DNA of 7,021 bases, from positions 1 to 7,021 of the forward strand of contig DAIDKY010000040.1 in the NCBI GenBank assembly GCA_027449805.1, written 5' to 3'. Below are positions 1-5,471 of the stretch, one piece after another. Numbering within the stretch: position 1 is the stretch's first letter; the number at the start of each line of letters is the position of its first letter. The DNA is from a bacterium. GTDB taxonomy: Bacteria; Patescibacteriota; Saccharimonadia; UBA4664. A program made the position numbers and the translations under genes. The notes below the pieces were generated by a model. That model saw nothing but the letters and a program-made list of their open reading frames with translations, was not told the DNA's origin and searched no databases.

Positions 1-2
1 AA

Positions 3-740
3 GAGTTTGCACAAAGTAATGGCTTTAACTTTACTAAAACCGGCTCGGTTGATGAGACCTATGGCACAATCTTTCGTCTCCCCGGCGAGCAAGCCACCTC
101 GGACATCATCACCGGTACCTATCGCGGTAATGACCTACGGCTCTTCCTTTATCAACTCACGACCGGTAGCGGGAGAAACAAAACAGTTCGTAGCGACACC
201 GTTATCGAGCTTGATCTGCACGGCCAGCTACCAAATCTGCTTATGGTGAACCGCAAATCCCATCTCGGCCAGATCAGCCTTGCCGGCAGCTTTGGAACCA
301 GTAATAAGATCGGGCTCGAGGGCGACTTTAATAAGTATTTCACCCTCTATGCGCCAGCTGATACCCAAATCGAAGCCTTAGAAGTCTTTAGCCCCGATAC
401 CATGGCTCTCATGGAGGACCACTCGCGTCACTACACCGTCGAGTTTGCAGCTAACCGTATATATATCTACGCCAATGGTTTAATTACAACATCGGAAGAA
501 TTAACGGGAATCTTTGCCCTGGCCAAGCAGTTGATCGATAAGATCGGTCCAGTGGCTTCACGCTTGGCAAATGATTCAAGCCTCGTGATCCCTCCGGTGA
601 ATCTGCCTGCACCTGCCGCAGTAAGTCCTCAGAGCCTGCGTACTGAGCACCGGCTAACGATGATTATCATAGTCACGATAGTGTTTGTGTTCGTTTTTGT
701 TGCCCTTGTGAGCATAATTAGCGCCCTAAGCCAACATTAA
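3..740 (+). CDS. C-terminal part of a DUF3137-like, tail-anchored membrane protein (5' end outside window)
   Basis: The frame is open from the left edge, and 245 residues plus a TAA stop are visible. An internal ATG at 243 is probably not the start, because the frame upstream of it also reads as sensible protein. The stretch at visible residues 104-128 (GLEGDFNKYFTLYAP, then an EALEVFSPDTM segment), followed by a hydrophobic pattern around IYIYA, resembles DUF3137-type proteins, in which a short cytoplasmic domain sits on a membrane anchor. The last 30 residues are one strongly hydrophobic segment (about 218-240) ending in a short polar tail, so this end is membrane-embedded. A low-complexity Pro/Ala linker (about residues 197-210) separates domain and anchor. 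No catalytic motif is visible and the function is unknown. The gene converges on the tRNA-Pro gene, with only 8 nt between its stop and the tRNA 3' end. Confidence 0.75.
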   Translation, partial: EFAQSNGFNFTKTGSVDETYGTIFRLPGEQATSDIITGTYRGNDLRLFLYQLTTGSGRNKTVRSDTVIELDLHGQLPNLLMVNRKSHLGQISLAGSFGTSNKIGLEGDFNKYFTLYAPADTQIEALEVFSPDTMALMEDHSRHYTVEFAANRIYIYANGLITTSEELTGIFALAKQLIDKIGPVASRLANDSSLVIPPVNLPAPAAVSPQSLRTEHRLTMIIIVTIVFVFVFVALVSIISALSQH

Positions 741-748
741 TAATTGCT

Positions 749-824
749 TGGTCGGGGTGACAGGACTTGAACCTGCGACCTCACGGCCCCCAGCCGTACG
801 CGCTACCAACTGCGCCACACCCCG
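749..824 (-). tRNA. tRNA-Pro, anticodon GGG, CCA end encoded
   Basis: Read on the minus strand, a full cloverleaf can be drawn. The 7-bp acceptor stem is CGGGGTG with CACCCCG. The D arm is GCGC/GCGC, the anticodon stem TACGG/CCGTG, and the T arm GCAGG/CCTGT around a TTCAAGT loop. The seven-base anticodon loop is CTGGGGG, giving anticodon GGG at 789-791. This reads proline codons CCC and CCU, and G37 is the base normally methylated by TrmD. The discriminator base is A (752), and the CCA tail is encoded in the DNA (749-751). No terminator-like hairpin with a T run follows the 3' end, so transcripts could run on antisense to the convergent gene. The only promoter-like site upstream is the TATAAT at 989-994, which would give a leader of about 150 nt. 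Confidence 0.96.
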
Positions 825-832
825 ATACATTA

Positions 833-982
833 AACTCCGCTCCACGGTGTCCGGAACAACTTTTCCCTGCTAGACGCAGGTGGGTCTCCGCAACTTCTGA
901 GCCACGGCTGCAGAGTAATCTAGGTAATCCCATGAAAAGTAGTAGAGAGAAAAATGAACCGGCCTCCAGTGTGGCAGAGTGT
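833..982 (-). ncRNA. Candidate structured small RNA upstream of tRNA-Pro
   Basis: This stretch has no convincing reading frame but sits just behind a consensus TATAAT (989-994) and stops where the tRNA begins. Hand folding of the minus-strand transcript gives a closing stem joining both ends, ACTCTGC (980-974) with GCGGAGT (840-834). Further in are a CCGG/CCGG pairing, a 7-bp stem ACTTTTC/GAAAAGT, and a two-branch interior. One branch is TGGG/CCCA carrying a 9-bp stem that begins CTCTGC/GCGGAG. The other is the hairpin CCTGC-GTCTA-GCAGG (880-866). The closing stem and the inner branch use nearly the same pairing sequence. I could not match it to RNase P RNA, tmRNA or SRP RNA by their conserved motifs. 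A 6S-like RNA is possible on length, but nothing confirms it. It may also be just a long tRNA leader. Confidence 0.4.
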
Positions 983-988
983 AGCTAG

Positions 989-994
989 ATTATA
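989..994 (-). promoter_or_regulatory. -10 box (TATAAT) for the candidate RNA and tRNA-Pro
   Basis: The minus strand reads TATAAT, a perfect -10 hexamer, 10 bp beyond the stop of the M50 gene. At 17-bp spacing the -35 position (1012-1017) reads TTCCGT, a poor match, so the site may depend on its -10 element or on an activator. Transcription would start near 982. Confidence 0.5.
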
Positions 995-1003
995 GCATTT
1001 AGC

Positions 1004-1636
1004 CTAGTACGACGGAATGCTCGGAACGAGGATGCGGATGAGACCGAGAATCAAGCTATTGAGAACTGCGCCGACGGGCGTAAAATAGATCACCATAACG
1101 AAGATACCGATGGTAGCCAGACCGCCTTGTTCAATACGGTCCATAAGTTCGCGGGTCTGCGCCGAGACAAAAGCGTAGAGGACACGTGAACCGTCCAGGG
1201 GCGGCAATGGAATGAGATTAAAGATAAACAGGGCCACGTTGATCATGATGATAGCCCCGAGGATGGTTGCACCGGTGACTGTGTATGGCAGAAAATTAAA
1301 GGCAATGGCGGCAACAATAGCCAGAGCTAGGTTGGTTAATGGACCGGCGACGGCGACGGCGGCAGCACCCCAGCGCCCGCCGCGCAGCTGCCAAGGATTG
1401 AACGGAACCGGCTTGGCTGCCGCAAAGACAATCGGCGAACCGATCAGAATCAAAGCCAACGGCAATAAGAGCGTAGCAAAAGGATCGATATGAGCGATCG
1501 GGTTTAAGGTCAGGCGACCATGGGACTTAGCAGTCGTATCGCCTAGCCTGTGACCAACGTAGGCATGCATAAACTCGTGCATAGTAAGACCGAGGATTAG
1601 GGCGATGACTTGGGCGAAGAGGTTCATACTTGCCAT
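1004..1636 (-). CDS. Site-2-protease-like M50 family integral membrane metalloprotease
   Basis: The 210-residue protein is mostly membrane segments. It has the two hallmarks of family M50: the zinc motif HEFMH at residues 20-24 in the first membrane helix (H20 and H24 ligands, E21 catalytic) and NLIPLPPLDG ending in D148-G149, the third zinc ligand, in a later helix. The text between them (GRLTLNPIAHIDPF, residues 40-53, and AGPLTNL, residues 97-103) is typical of the compact S2P-M50 subgroup that lacks PDZ domains. Such proteins cut substrates within the membrane. The natural substrate of this subgroup is generally unknown, and nothing here identifies it. All catalytic residues are present, so it should be active. 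The chosen start is the first ATG; a second ATG three codons on is possible. Neither has a Shine-Dalgarno site. The gene diverges from rpmB. Confidence 0.92.
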   Translation of the reverse strand: MASMNLFAQVIALILGLTMHEFMHAYVGHRLGDTTAKSHGRLTLNPIAHIDPFATLLLPLALILIGSPIVFAAAKPVPFNPWQLRGGRWGAAAVAVAGPLTNLALAIVAAIAFNFLPYTVTGATILGAIIMINVALFIFNLIPLPPLDGSRVLYAFVSAQTRELMDRIEQGGLATIGIFVMVIYFTPVGAVLNSLILGLIRILVPSIPSY

Positions 1637-1658
1637 TGTACCGTAAATAAGCTACACT
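1630..1658 (+). promoter_or_regulatory. Promoter of rpmB
   Basis: The -35 box TTGCCA (1630-1635) and -10 box TACACT (1653-1658) are separated by exactly 17 bp, predicting a start near 1665 and a 5' leader of about 22 nt before the rpmB ATG. The -35 box overlaps the first codons of the divergent M50 gene. No strong Shine-Dalgarno site lies in the leader. Confidence 0.6.
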
Positions 1659-1672
1659 TACTTAGTTTTTAA
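1644..1672 (-). promoter_or_regulatory. Weak candidate promoter of the M50 gene
   Basis: On the minus strand TTAAAA (1672-1667) and TATTTA (1649-1644) are 17 bp apart, and the -10-like box lies 7 nt before the ATG, which would make the mRNA leaderless. The -10 match is poor. This call leans on spacing and on the clearer cases at murT and the regulator gene. Confidence 0.3.
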
Positions 1673-1686
1673 CGGATGAATTCCCC

Positions 1687-1905
1687 ATGTCATACGCCTG
1701 CGACATCTGCGGCAAGGGTAAGCAATACGGTCACAACGTACCGTTTTCCCAAAAGAAGACCAATAAGGTCTGGAAGCCCAACCTCCAACGCCACCGCCTG
1801 ACGGTGGGGACTACCCGTGTTCAGGTTAAGATCTGCACTCAGTGCCTCCGCACCTTGGCCAAGTACCGGCGCGAAAATGAGGCCAAGGCTACGACCACGG
1901 CATAA
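1687..1905 (+). CDS. rpmB: 50S ribosomal protein L28 (bL28), zinc-binding form
   Basis: The 72-residue protein begins SYACDICGKG and has the L28 core, including a WKPNLQRHRLTV-like segment (residues 29-40) that contacts rRNA in the family. It carries two CxxC pairs, C5/C8 and C50/C53, the four-cysteine zinc-ribbon arrangement of the 'C+' form of L28. Many bacteria have zinc-free copies, so this ribosome should need zinc here. The C-terminus is a short polar tail ending in four Thr/Ala residues. It is transcribed alone, from its own promoter to its own terminator, divergent from the M50 gene. The start ATG is the only sensible one, because it places C5 where the family has its first cysteine. 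Confidence 0.96.
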   Translation: MSYACDICGKGKQYGHNVPFSQKKTNKVWKPNLQRHRLTVGTTRVQVKICTQCLRTLAKYRRENEAKATTTA

Positions 1906-1919
1906 GCCCGCATACCAAG

Positions 1920-1941
1920 AAGCCCCGCAAGGGGCTTTTTT
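1920..1941 (+). terminator. Intrinsic terminator of rpmB
   Basis: A 7-bp stem AAGCCCC/GGGGCTT closes a GCAA (GNRA) tetraloop and runs into six T residues. It begins 14 nt after the rpmB stop. On the opposite strand the stem is followed only by CTTCTTGG, so termination of leftward transcripts from the MBL operon would be weaker. Confidence 0.92.
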
Positions 1942-1975
1942 AGTTGCTGGGTTTTAGATACTCTCCTCGCAGCAG

Positions 1976-2058
1976 ATATATAAACTCAATTTTATAAGTC
2001 CCGGGCCGATAAGTTTGAGGGAAGATTACCCTAAGCTTATAAGCCCCAGTTTATATAT
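1976..2058. repeat. Long imperfect inverted repeat in the rpmB/MBL convergent spacer
   Basis: An 11-bp perfect outer arm pair, ATATATAAACT (1976-1986) and AGTTTATATAT (2048-2058), encloses a second nested pairing. This consists of GGGC (2003-2006) with GCCC (2043-2046), then ATAAGTTTG-A-GGG (2009-2021) with CCCTAAGCTTAT (2029-2040) around a 7-nt loop. Inside lie a perfect palindrome GCTTATAAGC (2035-2044) and a near-identical direct repeat TTATAAGTCCC/TTATAAGCCCC (1992-2002 and 2037-2047). No T run follows on either strand, so it is not an ordinary terminator. The rest of the gene-free 1942-2119 shows nothing else I can name. Confidence 0.6.
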
Positions 2059-2119
2059 GACTTTTGAAAGAGGTATCGAAGAACACAAAGAGCCCCGCCG
2101 ACGCCTCTCTCGATCAGTC

Positions 2120-2665
2120 TTACGCCGTAGGCGTCAACACCACGACCTGCGTCTCGGCCGGCAGCTCCTTGGGACTTATTTTCAATTTGGCCACCGCCTC
2201 AGGACCTGCGCCCATCTCTTTGAGGAATGCCTCTGGCGTCTTGTCGTATCCAACCGGTATAACATAAGCCGGCTCGAGCTTGGCTACGAGAGCGGCGGCT
2301 GCGGCATGATCGGCTACACGAATAACGAGCGCATCGACCTTGCCTAGTGCCTCGAGGCGATCAGCACTTAGCTCGCCTCCCACGGGACCGGTCACAACAA
2401 CGTTTACGCCGTCGATATTAAAAGAGAACATCGTCGTATCACCTGCCGGTACGCCGGTAATCATGGCGCCGCCTACCTCGTACTCTCCCGGAAGATCCAG
2501 GACAATGGCGTCATCGAGTTTGGCTAGGCCTTCTGTTGACCAACTTACAACGTTTGCTTTGGCCAGAGACTTGCTCGCAGCCGTTGATTTAGACGGATCA
2601 CAGATCACATTAAGGTTCTTGCCCGACAGTTTGACCGTATTGCCACCGAGATAGGTTATGTCCAT
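2120..2665 (-). CDS. Metallo-beta-lactamase-fold protein (COG2220/UlaG-like) lacking metal ligands, probable pseudoenzyme
   Basis: The 181-residue protein follows the course of the COG2220 (lactamase_B_3) family: an opening ITYLG strand (residues 3-7), LDLPGEYEVGGAMITGV (residues 56-72), a TGPVGGELSADRLEALGKVDALVIRV segment (92-117) and LEPAYVIPVGYDKT near residues 130-143. In active relatives the first strand ends in Gly-His, the turn after the second strand carries HxHxDH, and the last motif has a His before Tyr. Here the first is GG (residues 7-8), the HxHxDH site reads SWSTEGLAKL (about 41-50), and the last His is replaced by G139. A hydrolase activity is therefore unlikely; a binding or structural role is inferred. 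It starts 15 nt after the regulator gene's stop with a good AGGAG site, so the two should be cotranscribed. Confidence 0.82.
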   Translation of the reverse strand: MDITYLGGNTVKLSGKNLNVICDPSKSTAASKSLAKANVVSWSTEGLAKLDDAIVLDLPGEYEVGGAMITGVPAGDTTMFSFNIDGVNVVVTGPVGGELSADRLEALGKVDALVIRVADHAAAAALVAKLEPAYVIPVGYDKTPEAFLKEMGAGPEAVAKLKISPKELPAETQVVVLTPTA

Positions 2666-2674
2666 AAATAATTA

Positions 2675-2679
2675 CTCCT
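2675..2679 (-). promoter_or_regulatory. Shine-Dalgarno site of the MBL-fold gene
   Basis: AGGAG on the minus strand, 9 nt before the ATG and in the short gap after the regulator stop codon. It fixes the start and contrasts with the SD-less first genes nearby. Confidence 0.75.
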
Positions 2680-2680
2680 G

Positions 2681-3331
2681 TTACTGCTTGTGACGAATAC
2701 TGACGGGAATAGACTCGCCGAAAGTGACGTCGGCGTGAGCCAACGGCTTCTCCTGGCCGTCAATGATGACGATCTTCTTGGACTCAAGGAGGCCGGTAAC
2801 GAAACGATCGGACAACCCAAGACGATACTGGTACTCGGATTGGGTCAGGGCGCTATAGTTGAGCTCGCGTCCAAGAGCTGCTTCGAGATCTGCCACCGAC
2901 TTGGCCAGACGAGCTTTATTGACGTCGCCGACAATGAAGATATCGACGTTGGTACCCGAACCTAGAACGAACGATCCGGAGAGGAAGGCATAGTCGATCG
3001 AACCGGCGCTGCGCAATGCCTTAACGATTTGATCCTCTTCGCGCGTCTCCTCCATAACGGAGTTGGTCTCGACCGGAATCGAAGTAAAGATACTGCGCAG
3101 CTGCTCGTAATACTCGTACTTAGGGTTAACCTCGTAGTATAGACGATTATTAGATCCGTCTGAGCTGACAATACCCATACTCAAGAGATTGGCCAGCTCA
3201 CGACGAACAGAGTTGATCTGCTCGTCGATCTTACGCGTGATTTCCCGGACATAGAAAGGACGGCCCGGATTGTTGTAGAACAAGCTGAGCAACTTTACGC
3301 GCGTCTTAGAGCCGAATAACTGGTCTATCAT
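2681..3331 (-). CDS. Winged-helix DNA-binding protein with a C-terminal nucleotidyltransferase-like domain
   Basis: The 216-residue protein has two parts. Residues about 5-68 read as an ArsR-type winged helix: LFGSKTRVKLLSLF, then FYVREITRKI, a recognition helix around NSVRRELANLLSMGIV, and a wing at SDGSNNRLYYEV. Residues about 100-200 look like a minimal Pol-beta-type nucleotidyltransferase: SGSFVLGSGTNVDIFIVG (118-135) occupies the place of the usual GSxARG...SDIDLLV motif. G119-S120 and D130 remain, but in my alignment the other Asp of the pair is N128, and the RG of the GSxARG motif reads LG. Catalysis is thus doubtful. The architecture suggests a transcription regulator that senses a nucleotide or partner through the C-terminal domain. 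It precedes the MBL-fold gene by 15 nt, and its promoter places it as the first gene of that pair. Target genes are unknown; its own operon and the neighbouring transporter are the first candidates. Confidence 0.8.
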   Translation of the reverse strand: MIDQLFGSKTRVKLLSLFYNNPGRPFYVREITRKIDEQINSVRRELANLLSMGIVSSDGSNNRLYYEVNPKYEYYEQLRSIFTSIPVETNSVMEETREEDQIVKALRSAGSIDYAFLSGSFVLGSGTNVDIFIVGDVNKARLAKSVADLEAALGRELNYSALTQSEYQYRLGLSDRFVTGLLESKKIVIIDGQEKPLAHADVTFGESIPVSIRHKQ

Positions 3332-3337
3332 GGCCGT

Positions 3338-3343
3338 ATTATA
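3338..3343 (-). promoter_or_regulatory. -10 box (TATAAT) predicting a leaderless mRNA for the regulator gene
   Basis: The minus strand reads TATAAT, then six bases, then ATG, so transcription would begin at or next to the start codon. No Shine-Dalgarno site is present. The box abuts the transporter's stop codon. No clear -35 hexamer lies 16-18 bp upstream. Confidence 0.6.
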
Positions 3344-4702
3344 CTACAGAAACGAGATAAGTAAGGCTCCAGCCGCCAGAGTCATGATTACCCAAGTCGT
3401 CCACAGACCCAGTTTGGACCAGAAACGGCCTCGATAGTCGCCGAGGATCTTCTCGCTGGTGCTGAGTTTAGCCAGGATAAAGATCAGCGGTACGGCCGCG
3501 ATACCGTTAAAGACAGCTGTAAAGATAAGAGCCTGAATCGGGTTGATGCCGACAAAATTAAAGCATAAGCCCGCTAAAGTCCCCAGAATAATGACGGCGT
3601 AAAAAGCGCGAGCCTGGCGGAACTTGCGGAAAAGTCCCTCGCGCCAACCAAAGGCCTCGGAGATGGCGTAAGAAGACGACCCGGCCAGTACCGGCACGCT
3701 CAATAGACCGATGCCGATCACCCCGACCGAGAAGATAATCTTGGCGATATATCCGGCGTTGGGGAATCTGTGGACTAGCGGTTCTAGAGCCTTGGCGGCG
3801 TCGGCGGCACTGGCAATATTGGTAACCCCGTTCTGGTTAAGCGTCACGGCGGCAACGATGATTATGAACCATGCTGTAATACTCGAGAAAGCCATACCTA
3901 AAACATTATCGAGACGGAGATTACGCAAGTAACGCTTAGTGATACGCGGGGGACGCAGACCCAAGATAGTCAGACGATGAGCCGCTATCTCCTCCTCTAC
4001 TACCTCGCTGGTCTGCCAGAAGAAAAGGTATGGCGAGATAGTCGTACCGAGGATACCGACCAAAATATAGATGAAAGCCTGATTGAACTGGATCTGCGGG
4101 ATTAAGGTCTGTTTAATTGCCTCGACCCAGTTGACGTTGATGATAAAAGCCGTAACCGGGTAGGCCAAGAGAGTGATAGCCAGCCACTTGAGGACTTTAA
4201 CGTAGGCTTTGTAAGAGACAAAGATCTCTAGTACGAGCATGATGAGAGCAAAGAAGACGGCCAGCATCGGATACGACAGCGGCACGAGTAGCTGGGTACT
4301 GGCGGCCATAGCACCGATGTCGGATCCGATATTTATGGTATTGGCCAATACCACCAGAATAACGACCGGATAGAGTAGTTTTCGACCATTATTCTCGCGA
4401 ATCACTGCCGCCAAACCCTTGCCGGTAACGGCGCCTATGCGCATACAGGCCTCTTGAACGGCCGTCATAAGAGGGAACGACAGCAACATTACCCAAGCGG
4501 TAGCAAGACCGAACTGAGCGCCGGCCTGTGAGTAGGTTGCAATACCCGATGGATCATCGTCGGCGGCTCCGGTAATGATACCGGGGCCCAGTATACGTAG
4601 GAATCGACCGAAAGGCCCCTTGCGTCGCTGCCGTAAGGTGCGATCGGGCGACGAAAATAGCTCGTCTTCGTTAATTGCCTCGTCGGGATGAATCTTGATC
4701 AT
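3344..4702 (-). CDS. Nramp (SLC11)-family divalent metal transporter with altered metal-site motifs
   Basis: The 452-residue protein has about 11 hydrophobic helices after a charged cytoplasmic N-terminus of about 35 residues. It matches Nramp transporters at LGPGIITGAADDDPSGIATYSQAGAQFG (residues 38-65, first helix) and at GTTISPYLFFWQTSE (219-233, sixth helix). Classical manganese/iron Nramps have DPGN in the first helix and a MPH motif in the sixth. Here these read D50-P51-S52-G53 and S223-P224-Y225, so the Asp is kept but the Asn and the sulfur ligand Met are gone. Such changes mark the Nramp-related branch that includes the described magnesium transporters (NRMT), so Mg2+ or another hard ion is a better guess than Fe2+/Mn2+; this is inference. 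The gene lies 49 nt behind gatD and may be partly cotranscribed with it. It has a palindrome over its start codon and no Shine-Dalgarno site. Confidence 0.9.
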   Translation of the reverse strand: MIKIHPDEAINEDELFSSPDRTLRQRRKGPFGRFLRILGPGIITGAADDDPSGIATYSQAGAQFGLATAWVMLLSFPLMTAVQEACMRIGAVTGKGLAAVIRENNGRKLLYPVVILVVLANTINIGSDIGAMAASTQLLVPLSYPMLAVFFALIMLVLEIFVSYKAYVKVLKWLAITLLAYPVTAFIINVNWVEAIKQTLIPQIQFNQAFIYILVGILGTTISPYLFFWQTSEVVEEEIAAHRLTILGLRPPRITKRYLRNLRLDNVLGMAFSSITAWFIIIVAAVTLNQNGVTNIASAADAAKALEPLVHRFPNAGYIAKIIFSVGVIGIGLLSVPVLAGSSSYAISEAFGWREGLFRKFRQARAFYAVIILGTLAGLCFNFVGINPIQALIFTAVFNGIAAVPLIFILAKLSTSEKILGDYRGRFWSKLGLWTTWVIMTLAAGALLISFL

Positions 4703-4720
4703 TTAAGCATAAGCTTAAAT
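4701..4720. promoter_or_regulatory. Palindrome over the transporter start codon: candidate operator or start-masking hairpin
   Basis: ATTTAAGC (4701-4708) and GCTTAAAT (4713-4720) are perfect 8-bp inverted arms around ATAA; beyond one C/C mismatch two more pairs form. The arm includes the first two bases of the minus-strand ATG. As DNA it has the size and AT-rich dyad form of a repressor site, for instance of a DtxR/MntR-type regulator. As RNA it would fold the AUG into a hairpin. Confidence 0.5.
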
Positions 4721-4731
4721 CATTTCAGCCC

Positions 4732-4740
4732 AGTATCGCA
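4732..4740 (-). promoter_or_regulatory. Possible extended -10 promoter of the transporter gene
   Basis: The minus strand reads TGCGATACT, an extended -10 form (TGn plus GATACT). Transcription would start near 4725, placing the palindrome within the first 25 transcribed bases. There is no -35 match, so this is tentative. Confidence 0.3.
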
Positions 4741-4751
4741 AGCCGACTCCC

Positions 4752-5471
4752 CTACTGAGGACGATTAGCGGCGGTGCGAGCGGCGGCGAGCTCGAGTTTG
4801 TCATCCAGAGCAACGAGTTTTGCCTGCTTATCGCGGCGCTGAAGTGCCGTCAGCAGTAGATGGTCCGCCAAGACAGGGTTCTTGGGCAAGATCGGTCCAT
4901 GCAGATAGGTACCGATAACGTTATTGGTGATCGCTCCCTCGTGCTTTGATTTGGGGTCGTTGCCGTATCCTTTGACCACCTTGCCGAGCGGCATCTGTTC
5001 CGGCTCGAGCAAAGTAGCACCCGAGTGATTCTCAAAACCAACCAAGCGCCCAAACGGACTCTCGACAACAATATTGCCGATCATACGCTGCTTGGCCCCC
5101 TCCGTGGTAGCACGAAAAATACCGAGACCGGGCAGCTCTTGCCCCTCAGAGGTGATAAAAGCCCTCCCGAAGAGCTGGTAGAGCCCACAGACGAGGAGCA
5201 TCGGCACGCCGTCGGCAGCAGCCTTGCGAATAGCATCGCCGCGCTCAAGTAAGTCCTCACCAACGATAAGCTGACCGCGATCCTGACCGCCGCCGCCAAA
5301 GATAATATCAACACCGCTAAAGTCAAAGGGCTGTCCGATTTCTACAGTTCGGATCTCTGCTTCGTAGCCGCGCCACTCAAGGCGTTTTAGCAGAGTCAAC
5401 AAGTTGCCGGCATCGCCGTAGATGTTCATCTCGCGTGGATACAGGTGTGCAATTACGACTTTATTACTCAT
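4752..5471 (-). CDS. gatD: Lipid II isoglutaminyl synthase, glutaminase subunit GatD
   Basis: The 239-residue protein is a class I-type glutamine amidotransferase of the CobB/CobQ group. It releases ammonia from glutamine for MurT, which uses it to amidate the alpha-carboxyl of D-glutamate in the lipid II stem peptide at the cytoplasmic face of the membrane. Visible marks are HLYPREMNIYGDAGN (residues 9-23), a family signature; the glycine-rich FGGGGQDRGQ (58-67); the nucleophile elbow LLVCGLYQLFG with C95; and TYLHGPILPKNP with the catalytic H191. The length is normal for GatD. As in other MurT/GatD pairs, the third member of the triad is expected to come from MurT. Its ATG overlaps the murT TGA in an ATGA junction, with a GAGG site 7 nt upstream, so translation is coupled and subunit levels should match. 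The start is secure. Confidence 0.95.
   Translation of the reverse strand: MSNKVVIAHLYPREMNIYGDAGNLLTLLKRLEWRGYEAEIRTVEIGQPFDFSGVDIIFGGGGQDRGQLIVGEDLLERGDAIRKAAADGVPMLLVCGLYQLFGRAFITSEGQELPGLGIFRATTEGAKQRMIGNIVVESPFGRLVGFENHSGATLLEPEQMPLGKVVKGYGNDPKSKHEGAITNNVIGTYLHGPILPKNPVLADHLLLTALQRRDKQAKLVALDDKLELAAARTAANRPQ

Noticed and set aside
7..249. Plus-strand ORF starting at 7 as a separate gene
   Set aside because: It is a shadow; the frame beginning at position 3 continues without a stop into the DUF3137-like protein and reads as normal protein.
833..982. Identification of the candidate RNA as RNase P RNA, SRP RNA or tmRNA
   Set aside because: The diagnostic conserved motifs (GAGGAAAGTC core, GGAAGGAAGCA-type SRP loop, tRNA-like ends) are absent on both strands.
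767..988. Plus-strand ORF across the tRNA and the candidate RNA
   Set aside because: It runs antisense through a complete tRNA, has no RBS, and its composition is not protein-like.
2060..2122. Terminator behind the MBL-fold gene
   Set aside because: An 8-bp pairing GAGAGAGG/CCTCTTTC can be drawn after the stop, but the loop is about 30 nt and no T run follows.
2015..2347. Plus-strand ORF rich in Arg in the convergent spacer
   Set aside because: It overlaps the MBL-fold gene antisense, has no family resemblance and no RBS, and its Arg-rich text is typical of a shadow frame.
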